Below, piece after piece: positions 1 through 8,275 of a stretch of 21,885 nucleotides of DNA. Position 1 is the first letter of the stretch. Each line of letters begins with the position of its first letter. The position numbers were made by a program, and so were the translations under genes. The DNA comes from Nemertoderma westbladi (taxonomy: Eukaryota > Xenacoelomorpha > Nemertodermatida > Nemertodermatidae), in NCBI GenBank assembly GCA_032718475.1, contig JAUCBJ010004070.1, forward strand, positions 1 through 21,885. The letters are read 5' to 3'. The notes beneath the pieces were generated by a model. It was not told the DNA's origin and made no database searches. It worked only from the letters and a program-made list of their open reading frames with translations.

Positions 1-415
1 GGGGGTTTACCTTACAGCGTTGCTGCCCCTACTTCCTAACCGTACTTAATCGGACAGATGATCTACACACGCGGCAATCCGTTCAGACCTAATAACAGCC
101 AGACAACTATCCAGCATACAAATTATCTAAATAAAATTATACGCTACCCGTACAGACTTACACAAACAAAGTACAGACTAAATGATGGCAGACTACTCTC
201 AAGCCTAAATAAACTACAGGACATGCAGACTCCGAAATGATTAGGGAGTATGCGCTCTAACCCAGTAGTGCGACTTATTCTTTAGTTGGGGGTTTACCTT
301 ACAGCGTTGCTGCCCCTACTGCCTAATCGTACTTAATCGGACAAGTGCTCTACACACACTGCAATTCGTTCGGACTTAACAGCAATCAGACAACAGCTCA
401 GCCTACAAATTGTCT
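1..415. repeat. Direct repeat, 287-bp period, at left edge
   Basis: The first about 128 bases recur at 288-415 with scattered substitutions and small indels; both copies begin with the same GGGGGTTTACCTTACAGCG block. The rest of the first unit (129-287) is not clearly repeated inside the window. The block could be the end of a longer tandem array or a dispersed repeat cut by the window edge. No coding content is convincing: the short ORF at 58-240 has no recognisable features. Confidence 0.75.
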
Positions 416-1921
416 GTACAATCTGATCAGGTTTACACGCCTTCTGTTCAATACTGGCCTACAAATAAATAAAACTGACAGAAATAGGCCTAAGTAAAAT
501 CCCAATAAAAACCAGGCGTCCCCGATTAATTATTAAGACCTACCGGCATATATAATCAAATCGAATAATACTGCTGTACTTATACGGAAGTAGGTACCGG
601 TCCGGATGATCAGGCAGTCAGGCCTACTGGTTACCGGTCGACCGATACTTTCGACTTTATTGCTTACTGCAATAAAGAAGCTATATCCTTTAATGTTCGC
701 GCTTTCAGACCTTTGGCAGTTTAACCCGCCAAATTAGAATGTCTTCTAGATAATAAATCGCTTTTTAGTCTATGACAAGTATTTGATTCACTACACTAGT
801 CGAAACCAATCCGTGCGCGACCATTCACCCGCTGGATATTCCCGGGAGATTGGGTTCGACGGTTTAATTTTTATTGCTATGTAAGCCTAATGTATTATTC
901 GACTGACAGTATTATATAATCTCTGACAATATTATTCACCTTCGGTAATATTAACAGTTCCTTTTAGGACGTGGCGCTTTATCTATATAAACAGAGTTAT
1001 GACTTAAACTACTCACAACGATATGGCTTAATTATAATCCACATATATGACGCATTCTTTAGGAATTGCTTCTTTAACAGACTCACTCATACACTATGCT
1101 GCACAATACTGCACACTAATCTGCCAATCTTCACTGATTTTAGTCACATATAAAAGGAACACAGGCTGACTCATGTAGGGTCTATCAAATAACATTAGAT
1201 TCACTTCAAACCACTTTAACATAAGTCACAATCGTTTATTTGTAACCCTTCTCTCTTACCTTCGGTATATCAAGAATATTGGGTTTAGGGGTTGTTTATC
1301 GTTATTCCAAATATAATTATTCATCAACCATATTATGAAGAACTGACGGTAAATAGCAGTATAAAACAACAATGAAAACACTGATTGTTATGAGTTTGCA
1401 ATGTTTCAGCAGTCAGCATGTATGATCAGTCAGCAGTCATCAGTTAAAGGATATATGCCCTTTATAATTAAACCTACTAGTGTACGACTAAAAAGCAGTA
1501 CAGCACAAAATACTTCCAAGCCGTTCTTTCTTTGGCTCAAGACTGAATGTAAACACTGCACATAGGCATTGCGTCATTTCTCGGAAATTTTCTGTACAAG
1601 GAGCCACAAAAACGCTCTCATTGGCTGACTGAACTGAGAGACGCCGTAGAACAAAGGAAATCAACACGTATGAATGTCAGCTGTTAACCGTAGTCATAGT
1701 AACTACTGTTCAAGAGTAGCTATCACCCCTTTGCGTCACGAATTGCCATAGAATCACAAAATATGCCTTTCACAGTACACATACGGAGGAAATAGGTCTT
1801 AGATCCTCTAAAAACACCGATACAGCAATAATACGGTCTCTTACACTTATTAAATCAACTACAGAGTATTTTAATGTAAAAGATAATAAAAATAACGGGG
1901 CAATTCAGCAAAGGCTTTTAC
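416..1921. other. AT-rich non-coding DNA, nothing recognised
   Basis: No open frame longer than about 60 codons and none with a familiar motif. It holds a perfect 9-bp stem with a 5-base loop at 655-677 (CTTTATTGC / GCAATAAAG), short variants of GACARTATTATT near 910-950, and otherwise unremarkable AT-rich sequence. No TSDs, terminal repeats or RNA genes were recognised. Confidence 0.5.
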
Positions 1922-2070
1922 ACTTTTATTTATTAATACTTATTTATTTGTACTTAATTTAAATTAATTATTTGTATTTAATTTTACTTTATTTATTTGT
2001 ATTTAATTTTAAATTAATTATTTATTTGTACTTTATTTAAATTAATTAATTGTATTAGTTTTACTTTATA
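1922..2070. repeat. AT-rich imperfect tandem repeat
   Basis: The patch is built almost only of A and T. The phrase TTATTTGTAYTTAATTTWAA followed by TTAATTA recurs three to four times with small length differences. It looks like a low-complexity tandem array generated by slippage; no function can be assigned. Confidence 0.6.
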
Positions 2071-2289
2071 CATTGATTGCTATTTTTAGAATTATCAATA
2101 GTTAGTTTTGATATTACTTCCGTTGCTAAATGATATCAGTATGACATAATGTCTATATTTAACTCTATGGTATACAGCTCCCTTACTGGCAACTAATTAC
2201 TCTATTGCATCCTACCCTTTGTCGTCGTTATTGAATGGCGCCACTCTGGCTGTCATTGAATAAGATTGGGCAAACTTTATTTCGCCTTG

Positions 2290-2361
2290 TATGACGTCAT
2301 CAAAGCTGCTCTCTGATTGGTTTAATTATACATTCTTTTCTCCCTCCTATCCCACGATTGG
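2290..2361 (+). promoter_or_regulatory. Promoter-like stretch: CRE and inverted CCAAT boxes
   Basis: A perfect TGACGTCA palindrome (CRE/ATF site) lies at 2292-2299, followed by ATTGG (inverted CCAAT) at 2316-2320 and a second ATTGG at 2357-2361, which is also the target site duplicated by element A. Ignoring the inserted element, these sites lie just upstream of a TATA-like sequence (9763-9769) and an ATG with a good context (9889). That they form one split promoter is inference. Short motifs like these also occur by chance. Confidence 0.35.
2357..2361. repeat. Target-site duplication ATTGG, left copy of element A
   Basis: The five bases before the TG that opens the 5' LTR are ATTGG, identical to the five bases directly after the CA that closes the 3' LTR (9737-9741). 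This fixes both ends of the insertion. Five base pairs fits BEL/Pao and many Ty3-like integrases. Confidence 0.92.
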
Positions 2362-2424
2362 TGTTAGCTTATCCAATTCCGCTAACACAAACCCATAGAG
2401 TGAGCCATAAAGCAATATTGGGAG

Positions 2425-2453
2425 CACGAGGTTGATTACCAATCAACCTCGTG
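2425..2453 (+). other. Strong hairpin in LTR U3
   Basis: CACGAGGTTGAT and ATCAACCTCGTG pair perfectly over 12 bp around the loop TACCA. The identical structure is at 9259-9287 in the 3' LTR. The solo LTR (element B) has a related but different stem, ACGAGATT/AATCTCGT (14339-14346, 14356-14363), at the matching LTR position. Possible roles are transcription control or an RNA structure. Confidence 0.8.
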
Positions 2454-2646
2454 TCAGCCCAGTAAACGGGGACAATAGGTCCCAAAGGAGACACACACAA
2501 TAAGGGTCAGGGGCCAAACCCCTAACCAAGAGAGAACAGCAAGGGCGAAGCGAAGCACTTCAGAGGGGGGCAAAGGGTGCCAACAGGGATATTAGCCAAT
2601 GGGGGGACAGCATCGACTAAGTACTGTAACGGCCAAACCCGTGCAG

Positions 2647-2654
2647 TATATATT
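2647..2654 (+). promoter_or_regulatory. TATA-like box in 5' LTR
   Basis: TATATATT stands in the middle of the LTR, followed by about 250 bp before the LTR end, a normal spacing for U3-R-U5. It is the only good TATA candidate in the LTR apart from AT-rich runs near 2765-2800. It would drive the gag transcript. Confidence 0.4.
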
Positions 2655-2902
2655 ACCTGTACAGCAATCATTCATTCAGTTTACTCAGTTAGTTCAGTAG
2701 GGTGGAACGGTGACTTCTATCACCGTCCGCTACCGCCATCATACTTATATTACCTGTTGTGTCATACTATACTATATATCTCAGACTATTATACCTTTAT
2801 ACATATACACCGAACATCAGAACTCTTTTACCTTTCACACACGGCGGGGACGCGTAGATAGAAAACCCAACGGATAAACCGGGATCCGTAGATCCCGTCA
2901 CA

Positions 2903-3060
2903 GTGATAGAACTAGTTCCACCCAGCTGCCCTGACAGTGATAGAATCAGATCCGCCCAGCTGCCCTGACAGTGATAGAATCAGATCCGCCCAGCTGCCCT
3001 GACAGAGATAGAATCCTAGCAGCTGCCCTAACAGTCTGACAGTGATAGAACTGGATCCAA
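2903..3060 (+). repeat. 34-bp tandem repeat leader directly after 5' LTR
   Basis: Starting at the first base after the LTR, a 34-base unit recurs about four times (2903, 2937, 2971, 3005; the last is degenerate), with a partial fifth GTGATAGAACTGGATCC near 3043. Units share GTGATAGAA at the left and CAGCTGCCCTGACA at the right; CAGCTG is a palindrome. This is where a primer-binding site should be, but there is no TGG next to the LTR matching the usual tRNA 3'-end type. The repeats may therefore multiply an unusual primer site or a packaging signal. Confidence 0.85.
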
Positions 3061-3100
3061 CCAACTGACAGACTGTGGCTGCCAGACACCAAAGACGACG

Positions 3101-4387
3101 ATGAGTCGAGAGAGAGGAACGACACCGCCGCGGACCCCGGACGACGATCTAACGATCCGCGAGGCCACGGCGAGACGATACGAACCCACGAGGCCGGTCG
3201 ATGCTACGCCGACCACGTCGACGCAGGTTGACGCCACGTCGACAACGAGCAACCCGGCGAACCAAGATGTGGGGGGTCGTCTACAACCGGAGAGCGAGTC
3301 GAGGGAAGGAGACGAGAAGGGAGGAGAAGAGAAAGACGAGTCGACGCGGAGCGAGGGTCGACATACCGATGTCGCCGGCCAGCCACAGGCCGAGGACGAC
3401 GAACGGTCCACCGGAACGGCGACGGTGGGGCCGTCGGTACGACGTCGGACCCGGAGAGATGGAGGAGAGGTCGGCGACGAGGACGTCGGGGTTTCTGATC
3501 GACTTCGACGGGCCTACCTCGCGACCCGGGAGCAACTGAGAGAGGCCAAAGGAGGGGCGAAGATAGACGAGGTGAGATTGATGAAACGACTAGGTGAGTC
3601 GGACAGACATTTTAGTTACCTAATGCGTTTTGGGCAGAGAGAACTAGCCGAGGAGAGAGCAAAAGGGGTTGCCAGCGAACTGATTGAACTATGGGAATGT
3701 GGGGGTATGGAACCTAGCGTAGTGTACGTAGGGCCATACTTAGTCGATGCCCGGGGAGTAAAATTAGTGGGTTGGAAGAGACCTGAGGAGGGCGAATCCG
3801 AGGTTAACTCCGAGGATTCGGTCTCGTCGGTCGGAGGAAGTTCTGGGAGGCGGGGGAAAGTTAGTAGGACGGAGGGGCGGCGGGAGTCCGTCGCAACCGA
3901 TAAGTCTGCTACATCCTCCGTAAAAGAAAGACGGGTGCGAGAGAGTGAACGCATGGCGTATAAATTAGAAATGGCTGCGAATAAGCAGGAATGGTTAGAG
4001 TGGCAATTGAGAGAGGAAACCGCATTCTTAGAGAAGGTAGGAGAGTTAGAGAGGGAGTATAGAGAGAGGGCCGAGGAGTGTAGAGAGAGAGCCAAGGAGT
4101 GTAGAGAGCGAGAGATGGGAGTAGAGAGCGAGCCGGCGAGGCGGCTTGAGATGATTGCGAGAGAGGCAGAGTTGGCCGAGCAGAATATGCGAGAGTGGGG
4201 GATAGAGGGTGAGCGCAGGCGGGATGATTTGCATGCCGTGCTAGGCGGGCTTGCGCAATATCAAGCCATACTTAAACGGCGCCGACTAGAACTGGCGCGG
4301 TTGGAGATATCAGAGAACGAGCCCCCACTTACAGGCACCGGGCGAGAGAACCAGAACTGGTGTAGCCGTACGGGCGGGGGGGGGTAG
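3101..4387 (+). CDS. gag: Gag-like protein, N-terminal and coiled-coil part (428 codons)
   Basis: The ATG has A at -3 and follows the repeat leader. Residues 1-130 are low-complexity, rich in T, P, R and acidic residues. Residues about 131-227 look like a folded domain (DRLRRAYLATREQLREAK ... VVYVGPYLVDARGVKLVGW) that is conserved in element C. Residues about 278-400 are a highly charged coiled coil with RE/ER repeats. The end reads PLTGTG ... NWC, then glycines encoded by a nine-G run and a TAG. No family domain is recognised with certainty. The gag call rests on its place in the element and on the zinc knuckles farther along in another frame. The next coding frame begins exactly at the G run, so this is probably the first part of a longer polyprotein. 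Confidence 0.75.
   Translation: MSRERGTTPPRTPDDDLTIREATARRYEPTRPVDATPTTSTQVDATSTTSNPANQDVGGRLQPESESREGDEKGGEEKDESTRSEGRHTDVAGQPQAEDDERSTGTATVGPSVRRRTRRDGGEVGDEDVGVSDRLRRAYLATREQLREAKGGAKIDEVRLMKRLGESDRHFSYLMRFGQRELAEERAKGVASELIELWECGGMEPSVVYVGPYLVDARGVKLVGWKRPEEGESEVNSEDSVSSVGGSSGRRGKVSRTEGRRESVATDKSATSSVKERRVRESERMAYKLEMAANKQEWLEWQLREETAFLEKVGELEREYRERAEECRERAKECREREMGVESEPARRLEMIAREAELAEQNMREWGIEGERRRDDLHAVLGGLAQYQAILKRRRLELARLEISENEPPLTGTGRENQNWCSRTGGGG
4376..4384 (+). other. gag: Poly-G (9) tract at gag frame change
   Basis: Nine G separate the 428-codon frame from the next open frame, which has no start codon of its own at this point. Continuous reading would need one G fewer (or two more). 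Element C has a 16-G run at the same codon with the same requirement. Possible causes are slippage mutation, an assembly length error, or recoding by the ribosome or polymerase. Confidence 0.7.
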
Positions 4388-4979
4388 TAGTAGTACGTTA
4401 GAAGTAGTTAATATTAATAGTACCGTAGTAGATAACCCTAATCCCTTTATTACAGGAAATAATATTTTACCGGGTAGTAGTAATTTAAATTTAAATACAA
4501 ATATTCTAAATAATAATTTCAATTCAAACCCACAAAATAATTCGAATAATAATTTAAGTTTAGAGAATAGTAGTGATCTAAGTAATTTAAATAATTTAAA
4601 TAATAATCTCGTTTCAAATTCTAATAATTTAATTGATTTAACAAATAATATTGGGAATGGTGCTATTAATGTGAACGCGCCAGACGTGTATAGCCCGGCA
4701 GACGGCGGCCTGGTAGGCCACGTAGTTAGTAGGCAGGAAGTGGCCCGGTTGAGCCAACTTGAGGTGGGCCTGGTAGGCCACGCAGTAGTAGAGAGAGAGG
4801 CGGGGGTGAATAGACCCAGCCGTAGTAGAGACAGCGCGTCGACTAGAGAGGGGTGTAGAGACGAAGTGAGAGATAGTGAAGTTAGATGTGGCGAGTGGGG
4901 GGGGGGGGCTGCCGGCGCCCCACCACATAAGATTAGTGGCGAGAGAGGGGGGGCAGAGAATGCCCCACAAGAGGGGTAA
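4383..4979 (+). CDS. gag: Gag-like continuation in a second frame: Asn-rich linker
   Basis: From the G run to a TAA at 4977-4979 this frame is open for about 198 codons. It begins with Ser/Thr and an Asn-rich stretch (repeated NNL, NLN and SNN triplets encoded by AAT runs), then a repeated LVGH(V/A)V motif (codons around 4710 and 4770) and a basic, Arg/Glu-rich tail. The nearest ATG-type or alternative start is far inside (about 4671), so translation probably depends on the upstream frame. The same Asn-rich segment follows the G run in element C, which argues that it is real coding sequence. It is likely a flexible, disordered Gag segment. Confidence 0.6.
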   Translation, partial: GSSSTLEVVNINSTVVDNPNPFITGNNILPGSSNLNLNTNILNNNFNSNPQNNSNNNLSLENSSDLSNLNNLNNNLVSNSNNLIDLTNNIGNGAINVNAPDVYSPADGGLVGHVVSRQEVARLSQLEVGLVGHAVVEREAGVNRPSRSRDSASTREGCRDEVRDSEVRCGEWGGGAAGAPPHKISGERGGAENAPQEG

Positions 4980-5090
4980 AGAAGTGTAGTAAGAAATAGT
5001 GAAGTTAGAAGTGGCGGGTGGGGGGGGGGCTACGGGCACCCCACCGCGAGAGATTAGTAGAGAGAGAGGGGGGGCAGAGAGTGTCCCACA
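4850..5090 (+). repeat. Tandem duplication inside gag with two more poly-G tracts
   Basis: Two adjacent blocks of about 120-125 bp share GTGTAG, ATAGTGAAGTTAGA, a G run, the motif GGGC(G/A)CCCCACC and GAGAGAGGGGGGGCAGAGA. The G runs are 12 long (4897-4908) and 10 long (5020-5029). The second block carries the TAA and the frame change between the Asn-rich frame and the C-terminal gag frame. Element C lacks this duplication, going straight from the VNKPS-like codons to the region matching 5130 onward. Confidence 0.7.
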
Positions 5091-6786
5091 GCCGTCAGCG
5101 GATAATGCGCGGGCCGAATCAGGTAAACCGCAACACCCGGCGACGGAGAGTAATAGGGGGATTGCGAGTATCCCCAGCGGCATGCGATCGAGCAGAGAGA
5201 GGCAGGTTGACGTCGCGAGAGGGCAGGCGAAGCGTCGAGCCCGATCAGAAGAGGGAAGAAGAACAGTGGAGTTTAACCGGGAGGTCGACGAGAGACCTCA
5301 CGAGCCGGAATACTACACAGAAAAGAGAAGAAGAGAAGATAGTAGAAGAAGTGTCGCCACGAACGATAGCAGTGCGAGGACGGATAACGGACCGTCGACA
5401 GTAGAGATGGAGTCAGGGAGCCAGTGGGGTCGAACTTCGGGAGATTGCCGTCGCCCCGGAGAAACGCACCGCACGCCAAGAGAGGGGTACAGGAGGTACC
5501 AATACAAAGTCGAGAACAGGAGAGGGGATCGAAGAGAAGCTTCCCGACGGGATATAGCTGCCGATCGAGAGTGCAGTAGTCGCGGGGAGATTCGAGATTC
5601 GCGAAGAATAAACTTCGGTTCGGAAGGGCACATGCAGACTGCAGGACATACTATAGGCCTTACTGCACATACTATTATAGGCCATGTTGGGAGAGATAGA
5701 GTAGGCGAAGGGGTAGCGCGAACGACGGGATTAAACCCGGAAGTCGCGGAGTACATACCGGTAGGTAGGCGAGAGGTAGGTAGGACTATATCGGTACAGC
5801 AGCATGACTATAATACACAGGGACATAACATATATCCAGGGGAGGGGGGAGCTATTGGAGATAGACGTATGGGCCCCAATGTATTAACATCAACCCCAGT
5901 ACCAAACATACCGGCCGGGGGGGGACAGGGTGACATTCCCCCATCACAATATCGACAAAATACCCCGATAGGAGCAAGAACATCGAACTCCCTGGACGAG
6001 AACAGGTCGTGCGGACAGTCACCACCACACGCGGCCGTACAGGGGACTGCTAGTCCACAGTTAGCTGGTAGCAGGGCCACACCGTGGCAGGGACAGAAAG
6101 AAAATAACACCATATATAATAAACACAATCCCAATATACCCAGTAGGCCGAGTCTAGACAATCGAAACATTAAATCGGTACATATAAACCTAAGCGCGAT
6201 ACGTGAAGGACTATACAGGAAACGCTATAATCCAGGATTCCAATGTCAATTACATCGGGACGGAACCCATAAGACCAGGAGTTGTAAGTACTGGCAAGCG
6301 TTGCCCAAACGAGATCGTGTAGCCTACACAGACGCAAACGGACTATGTCATCGATGTGTGGTAAATGGACACAGATCCGGAGAGTGTTGGAAAGGGAGAG
6401 GATATGAAAGGACTAAACCAGGGGCAGAGAAGCCCATTAGCAAACATAAGGGAGTCGGGAAAGTAGGAGGAGGCGTGTTGCATACACACGCAGGACGGAC
6501 ACAGTGCGAGGGGGCATTGCACGGGCAGACACCGCGTATACCGAGGGACGAGCGGGGGTCGTCGAGGGCTCTAATGCCAGCGCACATACGAAGGGGGAGG
6601 CCAGCAAAGGTGGCACCGAAGAGAGTGTGGCGAAGAGTTAGAGGACGTATAGGAGGGCAGCAGGAGAGTGCCTACTGGAAGAAGGGGCACCTGAGAGTTT
6701 TTAGTCGTCCAAAGTTTTGGACTGAGGGGGGTGGGAATGAGGGCGAGACGCCCTTCCCACGCACAAAATATAAAATAATTATTTAA
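4999..6786 (+). CDS. gag: Gag-like C-terminal part with two zinc-knuckle motifs
   Basis: The frame is 595 codons counted from a GTG at 4999; the meaningful part probably begins at the G run (5020). It is basic and disordered (many R, E, G, S) up to about residue 400. Then come C416-x2-H-x4-H-x4-C429 and a classical C450-x2-C-x4-H-x4-C463 (bases 6346-6387). Between them, WQALPKRDRV has the hydrophobic-and-basic spacer seen between paired knuckles of BEL/Pao gag proteins. The first knuckle has His where Cys is usual, still a possible zinc ligand. The last 130 residues are strongly basic and may bind nucleic acid. No protease DSG or DTG motif follows. The nucleocapsid role comes from family knowledge; the BEL/Pao assignment is inference. 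Confidence 0.75.
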   Translation: MKLEVAGGGGATGTPPREISRERGGAESVPQPSADNARAESGKPQHPATESNRGIASIPSGMRSSRERQVDVARGQAKRRARSEEGRRTVEFNREVDERPHEPEYYTEKRRREDSRRSVATNDSSARTDNGPSTVEMESGSQWGRTSGDCRRPGETHRTPREGYRRYQYKVENRRGDRREASRRDIAADRECSSRGEIRDSRRINFGSEGHMQTAGHTIGLTAHTIIGHVGRDRVGEGVARTTGLNPEVAEYIPVGRREVGRTISVQQHDYNTQGHNIYPGEGGAIGDRRMGPNVLTSTPVPNIPAGGGQGDIPPSQYRQNTPIGARTSNSLDENRSCGQSPPHAAVQGTASPQLAGSRATPWQGQKENNTIYNKHNPNIPSRPSLDNRNIKSVHINLSAIREGLYRKRYNPGFQCQLHRDGTHKTRSCKYWQALPKRDRVAYTDANGLCHRCVVNGHRSGECWKGRGYERTKPGAEKPISKHKGVGKVGGGVLHTHAGRTQCEGALHGQTPRIPRDERGSSRALMPAHIRRGRPAKVAPKRVWRRVRGRIGGQQESAYWKKGHLRVFSRPKFWTEGGGNEGETPFPRTKYKIII

Positions 6787-6837
6787 TTAAAAATAAGAAA
6801 ATAATTAAATAATAGAGTAGGTAGAAGTTAGGTAGTA
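6787..6837. other. AT-rich spacer after gag
   Basis: Short A/T-rich stretch between the gag stop and the stem-loop array. No gene is seen. Confidence 0.4.
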
Positions 6838-7500
6838 AGAGTTAGTTAGTTAGTTAGTTAGTTAGAGGGTGGTACGTAGTACCGCTAGTTAGTTAGAGAG
6901 TTAGAGGGTACGTAAGTACCACTAGCTAGTTAGAGTTAGAGGGTACGTAAGTACCGATTAGAGAGTAAGAGTTAGAGGGTACGCAGTACCGTTAGAGAGT
7001 AGGACTTAAGGGGTACGTAGTACCGTTAGAGAGTTAGTAAGAGTAAGAGGGTACGTAGTACCGCTAGTTAGTTAGAGAGTTAGAGGGTACGTAAGTACCG
7101 CTAGTTAGTTAGAGAGTTAGAGGGTACGTAAGTACCGCTAGTTAGTTAGAGAGTTAGAGGGTACGTAAGTACCGCTAGTTAGTTAGAGTTAGAGGGTACG
7201 TAAGTACCGCTAGTTAGTTAGAGTTAGAGGGTACGTAAGTACCGCTAGTTAGTTAGAGAGTTAGAGGGTACGTAAGTACCGCTAGTTAGTTAGAGTTAGA
7301 GGGTACGTAAGTACCGATTAGAGAGTAAGAGTTAGAGGGTACGCCGTACCGTTAGAGAGTAGGAGTTAAGGGGTACGTAGTACCGTTAGAGAGTAAGAGT
7401 TAGAGGGTACGCAGTACCGTTAGAGAGTAGAAGTTAAGGGTACGTTGTACCGCTAGCTAGTAGAGAGAGCTAGAGTAGTAAGAGGGTACGTAGTACCGCT
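6838..7500 (+). repeat. Stem-loop tandem array, type 1 (GGTAC-loop-GTACC)
   Basis: About 18 units of 33-40 bp, made of TTAGTTAGAG-type spacers and a constant 5-bp stem GGTAC/GTACC. The loop varies (GTA, GTAA, GCA, GCC, GTT) while the stem stays fixed in every unit. Two further copies lie at 7670 and 7739. There is also a higher-order pattern: the block at 6955-7020 recurs at about 7315-7440. The strand is purine-rich and full of stops, so it is not coding. It stands where pol would be. Confidence 0.85.
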
Positions 7501-7516
7501 AGTTAGGGGTGTTAGT

Positions 7517-7800
7517 AGTAGCAGTAGAGGGTTGTGGGCACCGTAAGCGCCACGTAGTTAGAGTTAGTAGGGAATGCGCTGAACTTAGTGGGGCACGGGC
7601 GTGATGACGTGCTTGATGTAAGAGCAGGGTATGTTAATTAGAGTTAGTGGGAGTTAGAGGTTAGTAAGAGGGTACGTAGTACCGGTTGTGGTTGTGGGCA
7701 CCGTTAGCGCCACGTAGATAGAGGTAGAGTTAGTAAGAGGGTACGTAGTACCGGTTGTGGTTGTGGGCACCGTTAGCGCCACGTAGAGAGTTAGTAGAGT
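7517..7800 (+). repeat. Stem-loop array, mixed section with type 2 units (GTGGGCACCG..GCGCCAC)
   Basis: Units GTGGGCACCGTAAGCGCCAC, GTGGGCACCGTTAGCGCCAC (twice) and, far downstream at about 8278-8300, GTGGGCACCGCAAGCGCCAC. The outer bases GTGG/CCAC pair and the inner bases vary in the loop. They are interleaved with two type 1 GGTAC hairpins and a unique piece at 7560-7660. Confidence 0.7.
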
Positions 7801-7917
7801 TAGTTAGAGTTAGTAGTAGTTCACATAATTAACGTACCCACTCTGCCGGCATTCAGAGCGTCACGTGCAGGCGAGTGGATGTAAAGGAAGTAAGTTAGAG
7901 ATAGGGTAGAGTAGTAG
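7801..7917 (+). other. Short unique interval inside the repeat field
   Basis: Unlike its surroundings, about 7816-7880 is not purine-biased and not repeated in the window (it contains CACATAATTAACGTACCC and TGCCGGCATTC). It may be a remnant of an ancestral internal sequence. No protein motif is seen in any frame. Confidence 0.4.
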
Positions 7918-8275
7918 AGAGGGCACATAGGGTGCCAGGTAGTAGAGTAGAATGTTAGAGGTAGCAGAGAGGGCACATAGGGTGCCAGAGAGTAGAATAG
8001 TAGAGAGGGCACATAGGGTGCCAGAGAGTTGAATAGTAGAGACGGGCACATAGGGTGCCAGATAGTAGAGTAGTGTTAGAGGTAGCAGAGAGGGCACATA
8101 GGGTGCCAGAGAGTAGAATAGTAGAAGGGCACATAGGGTGCCAGGTAGTAGAGTTAGAAAGTTAGAGATAGAGTAGAGTAGCAGGGAGGGCACATAGGGT
8201 GCCAAGTAGTAGGGTTAGAGTGTTAGAGAGGTAGTTGAGTAGTAGAAGGGCACATAGGGTGCCAGATAGTAGAGT
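7918..8275 (+). repeat. Stem-loop tandem array, type 3 (GGCAC-ATAGG-GTGCC)
   Basis: Eight identical copies of GGGCACATAGGGTGCC start at 7921, 7971, 8007, 8044, 8092, 8127, 8188 and 8248, separated by variable GTAGAGAGTAG-like spacers of about 20-45 bp. GGCAC pairs with GTGCC. Compared with the type 1 stem, the middle pair is C-G in place of T-A, a paired (compensatory) difference. The minus strand reads as a repetitive LAPYVPSLL-type frame, which is only the translation of the repeat. Confidence 0.88.

Larger units (their letters stand above)
2362..2902 (+). repeat. 5' LTR of element A (541 bp)
   Basis: It starts TGTTAGC and ends GATCCCGTCACA, with the same 541-base sequence at 9196-9736 apart from two substitutions. 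Visible structure: a terminal inverted repeat TGTTAGC/GCTAACA (2362-2368, 2381-2387); a perfect 12-bp stem with a 5-base loop (2425-2453); a 7-bp stem ACGGTGA/TCACCGT (2707-2713, 2720-2726); and GGGATC-N4-GATCCC just before the end. A TATA-like TATATATT lies at 2647-2654, which would place the start of transcription and the R region in the right third. A canonical AATAAA was not seen; AATAAG is present near 2500. The 94-codon frame at 2577-2861 is probably fortuitous. Confidence 0.95.

Noticed and set aside
971-1153. 60-codon ORF in AT-rich DNA
   Set aside because: Random-looking composition, no motif, no promoter context.
2577-2861. 94-codon ORF inside each LTR, identical in both (also 9411-9695)
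   Set aside because: It is identical only because the LTRs are; it lacks an ATG at its start, spans the TATA-like site and hairpin, and has no protein-like motif.
3028-3411. Long minus-strand ORFs opposite gag (also 3616-4095, 4638-5183, 5313-5756, 19349-19948, 20273-20698)
   Set aside because: Shadows of the purine-biased, low-complexity gag coding strand; Ser/Leu/Pro-rich and without motifs.
7821-8205. Minus-strand ORFs with repeated LAPYVPSLL
   Set aside because: These translate the GGGCACATAGGGTGCC tandem repeat; periodicity is that of the DNA repeat, with variable spacers changing frame.
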